Notes: generated by a model not told the origin, from the letters alone. 64,000 nt of DNA from Ornithobacterium rhinotracheale (GCF_004088395.1 NZ_CP035107.1:491501-555500); one strand, 5' to 3'; shown: positions 33,505-43,833, counted from the first letter of the stretch. Translations and numbers: made by a program.

Positions 33505-34743
33505 ATGCGATTAATTGTTTTTACGCTATGTGCAACATTGCTTTTTGCGTGTAGCGCCAAGACTGATGCCCCTGTGCTTAATGACTCATCTCAGGGGGTA
33601 AGTTACCCTACATTTGAAAAACCTTTGGTGAATTTGCCGTATAATCCTAGTAATTTAGCCAAGTTTAAGCAAGAAAAACAGCCATATTTGCAAGCTTTTT
33701 TCAGAGATTATTGGGAGGCAAATCAGGTGAGTGCAGGGCTCTTGGTTGCTAAAAATGGCGAAATTATTTTTGAAAAATATTTAGGGCAAGCGGATAAAGC
33801 AGCAAATGAGGACCTAATGCAAGATACCCCCATTCATTTGGCATCTATTTCCAAGGTGCTCACAGCCGTGGCCATATTGCGCCTAGTGCAGGCAGGTAAA
33901 TTGAAATTAGAGCAGCCCGTGTATAGCCTCTTACCCGCCTTTCCGTACAAGGAGGTTACGGTGCGCGATTTGCTCACGCACCGCAGTGGCTTGCAGAATT
34001 ATGCCTACTTTAAGCCTCATAAAAAATTTTGGCGCGAGGGCAAAATGAAGACCAATTACGATGTGCTAGAATATCTGGCCAATGGGCTAAGTCAAACTTA
34101 TAGTCTGCCCAATAAAAATTTCAGTTATTGTAACACCAATTATGCACTTTTGGCTTTAATCATAGAAAAAGTAACAGGGGAGCGTTATCCCATTGCGATG
34201 CAAAAAATGGTTTTTGAGCCATTTGGGATGAATCATACATTTGTGTTCGATTACAAAAATCCGCGAGAGGTTTCAAAATCTTATACTTTTAAAGGAGAAT
34301 TGTGGCCCGAAAGCGACCTAGATGCAATTTGTGGTGATAAAAATATTTATTCCACTCCGCGCGATATCTTGCAGCTAGACCGCGCAATGTATGCCGATAA
34401 TTTTCTAACGCCCGAACTCAAAAAACTAATGAAACAAGGTTATAGCAATGAAAGGCGCGGCGTAAAGAATTACGGCCTCGGAATTAGAATGATGCAGTGG
34501 GATTCTGGCGAAAAACTCCTATATCACAACGGCTGGTGGCACGGAAATTACACCACTTATGTGCGCGGCGAGCAAGATACAATTAGCATCATAGCACTTG
34601 GAAATCAGAGGAATCGCTCGGTGTATTCCGCCTTTTCATTAGCAGGGATTTTGGGAAAATACCCCGTGGGCTTGGAAAAAATAAAAAACACCCATTCATT
34701 GAATGAAAATCCAAATGATACAATAAATTTGCAAGCTGAATAA
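33505..34743 (+). CDS. Serine hydrolase of the beta-lactamase family, lipoprotein
   Basis: 412 residues from the ATG at 33505 (an upstream ATG would lie inside pheS). Lipobox LLFAC at the N-terminus. Class C beta-lactamase/DD-peptidase-like core: SxxK as S114-I-S-K117 (HLASISKVLTA), YxN as YCN in NFSYCNTNYALLALIIEKVT, and a late HNGWWHG motif replacing KTG. The product is probably a periplasmic esterase or peptidase and not a drug-resistance enzyme. It is 13 bp behind pheS and 12 bp before the Nudix gene. Confidence 0.88.
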   Translation: MRLIVFTLCATLLFACSAKTDAPVLNDSSQGVSYPTFEKPLVNLPYNPSNLAKFKQEKQPYLQAFFRDYWEANQVSAGLLVAKNGEIIFEKYLGQADKAANEDLMQDTPIHLASISKVLTAVAILRLVQAGKLKLEQPVYSLLPAFPYKEVTVRDLLTHRSGLQNYAYFKPHKKFWREGKMKTNYDVLEYLANGLSQTYSLPNKNFSYCNTNYALLALIIEKVTGERYPIAMQKMVFEPFGMNHTFVFDYKNPREVSKSYTFKGELWPESDLDAICGDKNIYSTPRDILQLDRAMYADNFLTPELKKLMKQGYSNERRGVKNYGLGIRMMQWDSGEKLLYHNGWWHGNYTTYVRGEQDTISIIALGNQRNRSVYSAFSLAGILGKYPVGLEKIKNTHSLNENPNDTINLQAE

Positions 34744-34755
34744 AAAACGATTAAA

Positions 34756-35271
34756 ATGGCAGAATTATTTAAATATTGTCCCAATTGCGGGTCTGAAAAT
34801 CACGAATTCATCAATTCTCACCGTTTCGAGTGTAAGGACTGTGGTTTTGTTTATTATCACAATATGGCAGCGGCTGTAATGGTGATTATTGAGCGAAACG
34901 GAAAATATCTTTTTACCATAAGAAATAACGAACCCGCTAAGGGGAAATTAGATTTTCCAGGTGGTTTTGTAGACCCAGGGGAAACCGCAGCAGAGGCGGT
35001 AGTGCGCGAGCTGAAAGAAGAATTGGATTTGGATTTAAATATTGATGATTTGCAATTAATCGACACGGAGGCAAATGATTATTTGTTTAAAAATATTCCT
35101 TATCGCACACTTGATGTCATTTTTAAAATTACGCTGGACCACGATGTGGTGCTTAAAAAAGAAGACTCAGAAATTCAAGATGTGATGTGGCTTAGCAAAG
35201 ATGAAATAGATTTAGATAAAATCGGTTTTCGCTCAATGAAAAAAGTAGTCGAAAAACATGTTTTGAAATAA
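34756..35271 (+). CDS. Nudix hydrolase with N-terminal zinc ribbon
   Basis: 171 residues. Zinc ribbon CPNC...CKDC (residues about 8-30) precedes a Nudix domain with the box GGFVDPGETAAEAVVRELKEEL, GX5EX7REXXEE intact. The zinc ribbon is the NudC-like arrangement, but the protein is shorter than NADH pyrophosphatase, so the nucleotide substrate is uncertain. Followed by a strong terminator. Confidence 0.92.
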   Translation: MAELFKYCPNCGSENHEFINSHRFECKDCGFVYYHNMAAAVMVIIERNGKYLFTIRNNEPAKGKLDFPGGFVDPGETAAEAVVRELKEELDLDLNIDDLQLIDTEANDYLFKNIPYRTLDVIFKITLDHDVVLKKEDSEIQDVMWLSKDEIDLDKIGFRSMKKVVEKHVLK

Positions 35272-35273
35272 AA

Positions 35274-35302
35274 AAAACGCTCAAGCAATTGAGCGTTTTT
35301 TT
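35274..35302 (+). terminator. Strong terminator after Nudix gene
   Basis: AAAACGCTCAA (35274-35284), loop GCAA, TTGAGCGTTTT (35289-35299), then TTT. Perfect 11-bp stem. Confidence 0.92.
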
Positions 35303-35341
35303 ATGTAAATTAGAGGGCATGAAAAATCTAAATGGAAAAGT

Positions 35342-36106
35342 ATGAAGTTCAATATTAGTAATTACGAAAGTTATTTGAAATGGATAATATTATTGGCATC
35401 TTTCATTGGTGCTATAAGTCAATTTATTAAACTTTTAATTATTGGAGAAGGCTTTTGGATTTTATCTTATTTTTCAGTTTCATATATCGTGGTAGAAGGA
35501 CTTTTGTGGTTGTTAATACTTTTTTTAGCTTGTGTGATATTTTATATTTCTTATTTACTGCATAAATATTTATTCAAATGTATTTCGCTCATCGTAGTTC
35601 TGGTGCTTATTGTTGAGGTGATTATCACCTTTTTAATTCTAAATAAATATAGGTTGTGGTCGTTGTTTACTTTACCCTTTTTTATTATCACATATTTGGG
35701 GTTATTTACAGCGTTAAATCGAGAAAATAAAAGTGTAAAGCAAATATTGTTAGAAGGTTATAGAGATAAGGTCTATTTGTACAGCTTGTTAATTTTTGGA
35801 ATACCTGATTTTTTATTAATTATGGCTTTTCCAAAGCATAAATATGCTTGTGCTTTTTATTATTCAATACCATATGTCAAAGAAAATATCAAAAAGAATG
35901 AATTAGTGGATAGAGTTTATTCTAATGATATCTATACATTCGTGAAAAAAAATAATTTAAAAGATGAAAAGAGTTATTTGATGATTTTTAATAATCAAGA
36001 AATATTTAATGGTATGAATAAAGAATTAGATTTGAGAATAGATTATGAAGAAATATACATAAATGAAAGGAAGAAAATCTATGACAATAAAGAAAATTCT
36101 AGGTGA
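35342..36106 (+). CDS. Unknown multi-pass membrane protein
   Basis: 254 residues. Four or five hydrophobic segments (about residues 13-32, 40-70, 78-100 and 106-125, with another near 150-165) followed by a charged, Lys/Glu/Asn-rich cytoplasmic-like tail of about 85 residues. Very AT-rich, with codon use more biased than its neighbours. No motif that I recognise and no operon partner. It starts 40 bp after the Nudix terminator. A recent acquisition or a lineage-specific gene is possible. Confidence 0.7.
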   Translation: MKFNISNYESYLKWIILLASFIGAISQFIKLLIIGEGFWILSYFSVSYIVVEGLLWLLILFLACVIFYISYLLHKYLFKCISLIVVLVLIVEVIITFLILNKYRLWSLFTLPFFIITYLGLFTALNRENKSVKQILLEGYRDKVYLYSLLIFGIPDFLLIMAFPKHKYACAFYYSIPYVKENIKKNELVDRVYSNDIYTFVKKNNLKDEKSYLMIFNNQEIFNGMNKELDLRIDYEEIYINERKKIYDNKENSR

Positions 36107-36242
36107 GATTTATTAGAATGAATTTAAAGAAAAGTATTTTTAATTGGAGAAAAACTAAATTTACTAAACTCTCAATCTATAACTCATAACTTCCCCACAA
36201 ATTCACATCAAAAATCATAGAAAAATACAATTAAAATTGTTG

Positions 36243-36250
36243 TATATTTG
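36243..36250 (+). promoter_or_regulatory. -7 promoter box of GH130 gene
   Basis: TATATTTG, 30 bp before the ATG at 36281. The in-frame TTG at 36248 overlaps this box and so is not the start. Confidence 0.5.
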
Positions 36251-36280
36251 TTTGTGTTAAATGAAAAAAAACATAATATA

Positions 36281-37258
36281 ATGCAAAACAAAGTACAAAT
36301 CCCATGGCAAGATCGTCCAGAGGGATCCAAAGATGTCGTGTGGCGATACGACCAAAATCCAATCATAGATCGTTACGCAATCCCTAGCTCCAATAGTATC
36401 TTCAATAGTGCCGTAGTACCGTTTGAAGATGGCTTTGCGGGAGTGTTCCGTTGCGATAACAAGGCGGTGCAGATGAATATTTTTGCAGGATTTAGCAAAG
36501 ATGCAGTGCACTGGGATATTGAGCACAATCCCATTGATTTTGCCAAGGATCCTGATACCGAGATGATTCACTCTGATTACAAATACGATCCGCGTGTTAT
36601 TTTTATCGAAGATCGCTACTGGATTACTTGGTGCAATGGCTACAATGGGCCGTCAATCGGGGTGGGCTACACTTTTGATTTTAAAAAATTCTATCAGTGC
36701 GAAACTGCCTTTTTACCATTTAACCGAAATGGCGTTTTGTTCCCACGAAAAATCAACGGAAAATATTGTATGCTCAGCCGCCCAAGCGACAACGGGCACA
36801 CAGCGTTTGGCGATATTTTCTTAAGCTATAGCCCCGATATGAAATACTGGGGCGAGCATCGTTTTGTGTTCGGAGCTACTCCATTTGAGGATAGTGCTTG
36901 GCAATGTCTAAAAGTAGGAGCAGGCGCGGTGCCAATCGAAACAGAAGAAGGCTGGCTAGTCATTTATCATGGCGTAATCCGCACTTGCAACGGCTATCGC
37001 TATGCAATGGGTTCTGCCTTGCTGGATTTGGACGACCCGAGCAAAGTGCTTTATCGCACACAAGACTATATTTTAGGACCTGCGGCACCTTATGAATTGG
37101 TAGGAGATGTGCCAAATGTAGTGTTCCCTTGTGCGGCGTTACATGATTTTGAAAAAGATAGAATTGCGATTTATTATGGCGCAGCAGACACCCATGTGGG
37201 ATTGGCGTTTGCGCATATTTCAGAATTGATTCAATTTACCAAAGAACATTCGTTATAA
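36281..37258 (+). CDS. GH130 family beta-mannoside phosphorylase
   Basis: 325 residues from the ATG at 36281. Five-bladed propeller of GH130: [49 protein letters not shown] with the catalytic Asp likely in [24 protein letters not shown], and [24 protein letters not shown]130 enzymes split beta-mannosides with phosphate; this length and the neighbouring GH20 suggest the mannosyl-1,4-GlcNAc of N-glycan cores. Cytoplasmic, no signal peptide. Specificity is inferred. Confidence 0.9.
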   Translation: MQNKVQIPWQDRPEGSKDVVWRYDQNPIIDRYAIPSSNSIFNSAVVPFEDGFAGVFRCDNKAVQMNIFAGFSKDAVHWDIEHNPIDFAKDPDTEMIHSDYKYDPRVIFIEDRYWITWCNGYNGPSIGVGYTFDFKKFYQCETAFLPFNRNGVLFPRKINGKYCMLSRPSDNGHTAFGDIFLSYSPDMKYWGEHRFVFGATPFEDSAWQCLKVGAGAVPIETEEGWLVIYHGVIRTCNGYRYAMGSALLDLDDPSKVLYRTQDYILGPAAPYELVGDVPNVVFPCAALHDFEKDRIAIYYGAADTHVGLAFAHISELIQFTKEHSL

Positions 37259-37272
37259 TTTAAGTTTAACCG

Positions 37273-37316
37273 AGAATCAAAAAAGGGTGAAAAATACTTT
37301 TTTTGGTTCTTTTTTA
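37273..37316 (+). terminator. Terminator after GH130 gene
   Basis: AGAATCAAAAAA (37273-37284) pairs with TTTTTTGGTTCT (37299-37310; one G-T pair), followed by TTTTT. It lies only 20 bp before the GH20 start. Confidence 0.6.
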
Positions 37317-37335
37317 TTTTATAAACTTGATAGAA

Positions 37336-39684
37336 ATGAGAACAATACATTTATTTTATCTTAGTTTTTTAGGGCTAATCTTGTCGTGCACCACGGTGCA
37401 GAATAATGCTGAGCCAAAAAAAACAGCATTTAGCACAATTCACAAAGACCAAATCATACCCGTTCCGCAAAAGGTAGAATATGAAAAGGGAGCTTTTGTA
37501 TTTTCGCCTGAAACCAAAATTTATATTTCAAACGAAAATCAGCGTTATGTGGCAGAATTGATTCAGGCTAAATTTCAGCCTGCAATGGGCTATGATTTAA
37601 AAATCGTTACCCAAAAACCAAAAACGAATTTTATAGGTTTTGAAGAAGATGCCAATTTAAAACCAGAAAATTATACTTTAAAAGTAAATCCAAATTTTAT
37701 AGAATTAAAGGCAAGCGACCGAGCAGGCTTTGTGTATGCCTATGAGTCTTTACGCCAATTGCTTCCGCCAGAAATTGAGTCGGGAAATTTAATCAAGAAA
37801 CAATGGGCGGTACAAGCGCAAAACATTACAGATTTCCCAGGGTTTAAATGGCGTGGCGTGATGCTTGATGTGTCGAGACATTTTTTCTCTAAAGATTATA
37901 TTTTAAGCACAATCGATCGTTTGGCTTTGTTGAAAATGAATACACTTCATTTGCATTTAATAGATGACCAAGGTTGGCGAATAGAGATTAAAAAATATCC
38001 AAAACTTACTGAAGTAGGCGCATGGCGTGCAGACCACGAAGATAAACATTGGGATGCTCGCCCTCCGCAAAAACCTGGCGAAAAGGCTACTTATGGAGGC
38101 TTTTATACCCAAAAAGAGCTGAATGAAATCGTGGCTTATGCTACCGAGCATGGCATCAATGTAGTTCCAGAAATCGAGATGCCAGCCCATGTTACGAGTG
38201 CAATTGCCGCTTATCCCGAATACTCTTGCCAAGGCAAGCCCGTTACGGTGCCAACAGGTGGGCTGTGGCCAATTACTGATATTTATTGTGCAGGGCAAGA
38301 AAAAACTTTTAAATTTTTGGAAGATGTTTTGGATGAAGTGATGGCGATTTTCCCTTCGGAGTACATTCATATCGGGGGAGATGAGGCTACCAAAACCAAC
38401 TGGAAAACCTGTTCGCACTGCCAAGAGCGAATGAAAAAAGAAGGCCTAAAAGATGAAAAAGAATTACAAAGTTATTTCGTTAAGCGTATCGAAAAATATT
38501 TGAACCAGCATGGCAGAAAGTTAGTTGGTTGGGACGAGATCTTGGAGGGCGGCATTGCTCCCGAAGCTACGGTGATGAGCTGGCGTGGCTTTGATGGCGG
38601 AATCGAAGCGGCAAATCAAGGACACGATGTTGTGATGACGCCAGGAGACTATGCCTATTTTGACGCCTATCAAGGAACGCCACAAAACGAGCCTTTGGCA
38701 ATTGGAGGATACAAAACGCTTAGCAAAGTTTATGAATTTAATCCTATTCCGCCACAGATTGCCCCCGACAAGAAACACCATATTCTAGGTGCACAAGCCA
38801 ATTTATGGGCGGAGTTTGTGCCAAACGAAAAACATTCGGAATACATGTTATATCCACGGCTTTTTGCCATGTCAGAAGTGTTGTGGTCTTCGCCAAAACA
38901 GCGCGATATCAAGGATTTCTTCTCTCGTGTATATGTGATGATGGATCGTTTCGACCGATTGGGTATCAATTATGCAAAGAGCATTTACGAAGTTACGGGC
39001 AAAGAAAAAATAGATGAAAAGAATCCAGATGTAATTTGGCTGACTTTGTCCAATGAAATTCCAACTGCTATGGACATTCGCTACACCATTGATGATAAAA
39101 ATTTAGCCAAAAATGTTAAAAAATACACTTCCCCTATCAAGATTACGAAAAATTGCACCGTGCGTGCTTCTTTGTTTAAAGATGGAAAGCCTATCAATAA
39201 TGTGTATGAGAAAACATTTAAATTCCATAAAGCAGTGGGCGCAACGGTAAGTTATGAACCGATGTATCACAAAAGCTATCAAGGTCAGCGAGAGACTAAT
39301 ATGGTGAATTTGCTCCGTGGTACCGAAGATTTCCACGATGGGCAATGGCAAGCATGGTTGAGAGATGATGCAACTATTACGCTTGATTTGCATAAACCTA
39401 TCGACATGAGCGAAGTGGTGGTGGGGATGATGCAAAAACAAAGTTCGGGTATTTATTTCCCGCTAGAAGTGGTGGCTTATGTTTCGCTTGATGGCAAGAA
39501 TTTCAAAAAAGTGGGCGAAATTAAGCAACCTTACGAGGAAAATGGATTTGCCGAGTTAAAGGACTATGTCTTTACATTTAAGCAGCAAAAAGCACAATTT
39601 GTGAAAATCTTTATCAAAAATATTGTGAACCCGCCTAAGGGTGGCGACGCATGGATTTTTGTAGATGAAGTCATGGTAAACTAG
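37336..39684 (+). CDS. GH20 beta-N-acetylhexosaminidase, lipoprotein
   Basis: 782 residues from the ATG at 37336. Lipobox LGLILSC. N-terminal GH20b domain (IIPVPQKVEYEKGAFVFSPE), then the TIM barrel: WRGVMLDVSRHFFSKDYILS, LHLHLIDDQGWRIEIKKYPK, VVPEIEMPAHVTSAIAAYPE, and HIGGDEATK with the catalytic pair D349-E350. C-terminal Fn3/chitobiase-like (EIPTAMDIRYTID) and F5/8 type C-like domains (HDGQWQAWLRDDATITLDLH) follow. It removes terminal GlcNAc/GalNAc from host or bacterial glycans at the cell surface. It probably acts with GH130. Confidence 0.95.
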   Translation: MRTIHLFYLSFLGLILSCTTVQNNAEPKKTAFSTIHKDQIIPVPQKVEYEKGAFVFSPETKIYISNENQRYVAELIQAKFQPAMGYDLKIVTQKPKTNFIGFEEDANLKPENYTLKVNPNFIELKASDRAGFVYAYESLRQLLPPEIESGNLIKKQWAVQAQNITDFPGFKWRGVMLDVSRHFFSKDYILSTIDRLALLKMNTLHLHLIDDQGWRIEIKKYPKLTEVGAWRADHEDKHWDARPPQKPGEKATYGGFYTQKELNEIVAYATEHGINVVPEIEMPAHVTSAIAAYPEYSCQGKPVTVPTGGLWPITDIYCAGQEKTFKFLEDVLDEVMAIFPSEYIHIGGDEATKTNWKTCSHCQERMKKEGLKDEKELQSYFVKRIEKYLNQHGRKLVGWDEILEGGIAPEATVMSWRGFDGGIEAANQGHDVVMTPGDYAYFDAYQGTPQNEPLAIGGYKTLSKVYEFNPIPPQIAPDKKHHILGAQANLWAEFVPNEKHSEYMLYPRLFAMSEVLWSSPKQRDIKDFFSRVYVMMDRFDRLGINYAKSIYEVTGKEKIDEKNPDVIWLTLSNEIPTAMDIRYTIDDKNLAKNVKKYTSPIKITKNCTVRASLFKDGKPINNVYEKTFKFHKAVGATVSYEPMYHKSYQGQRETNMVNLLRGTEDFHDGQWQAWLRDDATITLDLHKPIDMSEVVVGMMQKQSSGIYFPLEVVAYVSLDGKNFKKVGEIKQPYEENGFAELKDYVFTFKQQKAQFVKIFIKNIVNPPKGGDAWIFVDEVMVN

Positions 39685-39702
39685 CCAAAGCCATAATGTT
39701 TT

Positions 39703-39750
39703 AAAAAAAGCCTCTTTAGCTTTAATTTAAGATTTAGGGGCTTTTTTTTT
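39703..39750 (+). terminator. Terminator after GH20 gene
   Basis: AAAAAAAGCC (39703-39712) with GGCTTTTTTTTT (39739-39750); imperfect inner pairing. It ends the GH20 transcript. Confidence 0.65.
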
Positions 39751-39804
39751 GTAATTGTACTTGGCGTATAATAAAAAGACTTGTAATTTTAACATGCTAA
39801 ATGC

Positions 39805-39834
39805 TTGCGATTATAAAAACTTTTTATAGCTTTG
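39805..39834 (+). promoter_or_regulatory. Strong promoter upstream of candidate RNA
   Basis: TTG (39805-39807), 19 nt, TAGCTTTG (39827-39834): close match to TTTG-N19-TAnnTTTG. No reading frame follows for over 450 bp, so it probably drives a non-coding transcript. Confidence 0.65.
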
Positions 39835-39840
39835 CCCCAC

Positions 39841-40053
39841 TCTTATGAAACAGTGTGTGCAATATATAATTAATTGTGATAAGTTTAACAACTTTTTCTT
39901 GCCTAGCTCAAGAAAAAGTTTAAACACACCTAGATTAGACTCACCGTCGCTAACTTCTTATTAAAAACGCATACCCGTGCGTATTATACAAAAATAATTT
40001 TAGAAATCAAGTAGCCCCTACACTTTCATTTTTTAGAGGTGTAGCGTTTTTTT
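39841..40053 (+). ncRNA. Candidate structured non-coding RNA, about 210 nt
   Basis: It lies between the promoter at 39805-39834 and the hairpin CTACAC (40018-40023)/GTGTAG (40039-40044) followed by a T-run to 40053. Inside, GTTTAACAACTTTTTCTTG (39883-39901) pairs with CAAGAAAAAGTTTAAAC (39909-39925), 17 bp with a 2-nt bulge. The 5' part (ATGAAACAGTGTG) can pair with CACTTTCAT next to the 3' end, closing the molecule. No open frame spans it. Size and closed form recall 6S-like RNAs, but I cannot match a family. The alternative is a long leader with attenuators for the surface genes downstream. Confidence 0.5.
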
Positions 40054-40067
40054 CGTATAAAAATCTG

Positions 40068-40109
40068 AGACCGAAGAAAGTAGCCATTGCTATTTTCTCG
40101 GTCTTTTTT
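40068..40109 (+). terminator. Terminator-like hairpin
   Basis: AGACCGAAGAAAGTAGC pairs imperfectly with GCTATTTTCTCGGTCT (outer AGACCG 40068-40073 with CGGTCT 40099-40104), then TTTTT. Confidence 0.65.
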
Positions 40110-40161
40110 GTTGAAAAAATTGGAGAGCCTAAATCCTTTTTTAGTGCTTTTCCGTTGTATT

Positions 40162-40232
40162 ACTCCGCCCCTTTATTGGTTTTTTTAGTTATAGTTATGG
40201 CCATGATATGGCTTGGGGCGGAGTTTTTTTTT
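40162..40232 (+). terminator. Terminator-like hairpin with large loop
   Basis: ACTCCGCCCC (40162-40171) pairs perfectly with GGGGCGGAGT (40215-40224), followed by a run of T to 40232. The 43-nt loop contains further weak pairing (ATGGCCAT). It lies 61 bp before the next gene. Confidence 0.6.
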
Positions 40233-40293
40233 GCTTACAATCAGAACAAAATATAAATAGAATTTTTAATTAATTACAAAACCAACAAAAACA

Positions 40294-40905
40294 ATGAAAA
40301 AGAGTATTTTACTTTTAGGAAGTTTAGCACTAAGTGCTAGCCTGTATGCACAAAGCCAAGGCAAAGTAGGGATTAACGAGACTGAACCCAAGGCGACTTT
40401 AGACATTAAAATATCTGATGCTAATAAGAATAGCAGCACAAAAGAAGGTATTTTAATCCCTCGCGTTAGCCGCCAAAGAGCCGCAGATATGGGTTCTGAT
40501 GTTACAGAATCTACACTTATTTATGTAGACGATATATCCAACGGAAGCCTTACTGGTACTACTTCTCTAGTAAATGAAAAGGGGTTTTATTTCTTTAAAG
40601 ATAAAGTATGGAGAAAGATAGAGGGTACAAGTACTTTTACTAGAAATGTTAGAACAGCTTCTGAATTGACAGTAACTGTACTTCCTACAGATTATTTTAT
40701 TTATATAGAGAGAGCTACCAAGGTAAATTTCCCAACACCAAATGAGGCGAATAAAGGACAAACCGTTTGTTTGTACTCTCCAGATACAAGCCCAGACCTC
40801 GCAGACCACGCTCATTTTATAGGTCAGTACCAAACATTACAAGAGGGAATTACATCGTGTTATATCTCTACCGGTAAAAAATGGCTTAACTCATCAGGGT
40901 TTTAA
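40294..40905 (+). CDS. Secreted protein with VGINE/TLD surface-protein N-terminus
   Basis: 203 residues, signal peptide ending SLYAQ (about residue 20). The mature start GKVGINETEPKATLDIKISD and GILIPRVSRQRAADM belongs to a motif common at the N-terminus of Bacteroidota surface and tail-fibre-like proteins. The C-terminal part (VYLYSPDT-like strands, one Cys pair) is unassigned. No TAnnTTTG promoter is visible in the 190 bp upstream, only terminator-like hairpins, so expression may depend on read-through. The collagen-like gene follows by 21 bp. Confidence 0.8.
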   Translation: MKKSILLLGSLALSASLYAQSQGKVGINETEPKATLDIKISDANKNSSTKEGILIPRVSRQRAADMGSDVTESTLIYVDDISNGSLTGTTSLVNEKGFYFFKDKVWRKIEGTSTFTRNVRTASELTVTVLPTDYFIYIERATKVNFPTPNEANKGQTVCLYSPDTSPDLADHAHFIGQYQTLQEGITSCYISTGKKWLNSSGF

Positions 40906-42702
<1,797 letters not shown>

Positions 42703-42748
42703 CCTAAAAAAGTAAAAAAGCAGTATTGCAGGGTGGGCAAACCCCAAG

Positions 42749-42822
42749 TGTCACCCTGAACTTGTTTCAGGGGCTCACATGTAAAGAAAAAGAGGAGATA
42801 CTGAACTAAATTCAGCATGACA
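42749..42822. repeat. Palindromic intergenic repeat
   Basis: TGTCACCCTGAACTTGTTTCAG (left arm from 42749) and CTGAACTAAATTCAGCATGACA (right arm to 42822) form an imperfect 22-bp inverted repeat with a short centre. Sequences of this type (TGTCATGCTGAA...TTCAG) are dispersed in many bacterial genomes between genes as REP/MITE-like elements. It lies between the collagen-like and HU-like genes and could act as a transcriptional end. Confidence 0.7.
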
Positions 42823-42876
42823 CATGCAAGGCGTGAGCCAATAAAAAAAATAAAATAATAACAAAAACGCAGAAAA

Positions 42877-43269
42877 ATGCCAGTAAAATACAATGTAGTG
42901 GAGCGCAAGAATCCACAGAAGAGAGAAGAGCCCGGCAAGTGGTATGCCAACGCTAAGGCAGATGGAGATATTAGCCTTAAAGAAATCGCCGAGGAGATTT
43001 CTGGTGGCTCTACCACTGTGAGCGATACCGATGTTTTGGCAGTGCTCAATGAGATGATAAAAACCTGTACTCGCCATTTATCGGAGGGTAAAGTAGTGAA
43101 GTTTGGCGACTTTGGGAACTTCCAAGTCAGCCTTACTAGCGAAGGAGCAGCGTCGGAAGAAAAGTTTAATCCTAGCTTAATTAAAGGAAATAAGATACAG
43201 TTTCGCCCAGGCGAGGCACTTCGCAAAATGCTCAAAACCGTGAAATACGAGAAATACAGCAAGAAGTAG
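42877..43269 (+). CDS. HU-family DNA-binding protein (Bacteroidota type)
   Basis: 130 residues: MPVKYNVVERKNPQKREEPG, KWYANAKADGDISLKEIAEE, STVSDTDVLAVLNEM-like dimer helix and the DNA-binding strands KVVKFGDFGNFQVSLTSEG, KGNKIQFRPGEALRKMLKTV. It belongs to the HU-related family with N- and C-terminal extensions that is abundant in Bacteroidota, and it binds and bends DNA. It ends with a clear terminator. Confidence 0.92.
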   Translation: MPVKYNVVERKNPQKREEPGKWYANAKADGDISLKEIAEEISGGSTTVSDTDVLAVLNEMIKTCTRHLSEGKVVKFGDFGNFQVSLTSEGAASEEKFNPSLIKGNKIQFRPGEALRKMLKTVKYEKYSKK

Positions 43270-43292
43270 CCTTGAGCAATTTAAGGTACGAG

Positions 43293-43319
43293 AGCCCTCA
43301 CTAGTGAGGGCTTTTTTTT
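43293..43319 (+). terminator. Terminator of HU-family gene
   Basis: AGCCCTCACTAGTGAGGGCT is a full palindrome (43293-43312) followed by TTTTTTT. Confidence 0.92.
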
Positions 43320-43412
43320 GTGTGTGTAAAAGCTTCTTACCTCAACACGAAGGCTTGCACGACATTGCAGGAGCGTTTGCGTTGATTCACGGGATAGCTC
43401 GTGTGTGTAGAT

Positions 43413-43446
43413 GCGAGCGTTCCCGTCGTACAATGGGAACGCTCGC
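43413..43446. repeat. Perfect 12-bp inverted repeat
   Basis: GCGAGCGTTCCC (43413-43424), loop GTCGTACAAT, GGGAACGCTCGC (43435-43446). GC-rich in an AT-rich setting. No T-run follows, so it is probably a palindromic repeat element and not a terminator. Confidence 0.7.
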
Positions 43447-43649
43447 GTAGAGAGAGGTTGTTTTAGTCTTTTTTTATATTTAGGTTGTTTGTGGGAGTTT
43501 TCTCTTTTCGTTAGGGTAAGTGTAATTTAGTTGAAATATTTTTTTATTTTTCTCGTAAAATATATTCAAATTTGCGAACTATTTTCAAAAAGTTAATGAG
43601 GTTATCTTTTATTGAATGTTTACTTTTATAAGTACAATATAATTATTAA

Positions 43650-43733
43650 ATGATATTGTATGAAAAAGAAATTTTAGTAAAAAGAGAAGAAGTAGAAGCT
43701 TTGCATGCAAATTGTGAAGAGTGTTTGGATTGA
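43650..43733 (+). CDS. Candidate 27-residue peptide gene
   Basis: ATG at 43650 to TGA at 43731-43733: a charged peptide starting MILYEKEILVKREEVEALHA and ending with a Cys-x-x-Cys pair (NCEECLD). It is followed 100 bp later by a strong terminator. It sits alone between terminators, which suggests a short transcription unit, but no clear promoter box or homologue supports it. It could also be part of a small RNA. Confidence 0.3.
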   Translation: MILYEKEILVKREEVEALHANCEECLD

Positions 43734-43833
43734 GCCAAGGTAATGGCGGGAGGTGCTAATCATTTAGAGGTTAGGAAACCTCACCATATCGAAATATTGA
43801 GAATAATCAATATTAAATTTATGAGTAGAGTGG

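Noticed and set aside
33505-34743. Antibiotic-resistance beta-lactamase
   Set aside because: SxxK and YxN are present, but HNG replaces KTG and the gene is a chromosomal lipoprotein behind pheS, more like an esterase or peptidase.
39841-40053. tmRNA, RNase P RNA or SRP RNA
   Set aside because: No tag-peptide frame or tRNA-like ends, no conserved RNase P core text, and too long for a bacterial 4.5S-type SRP RNA.
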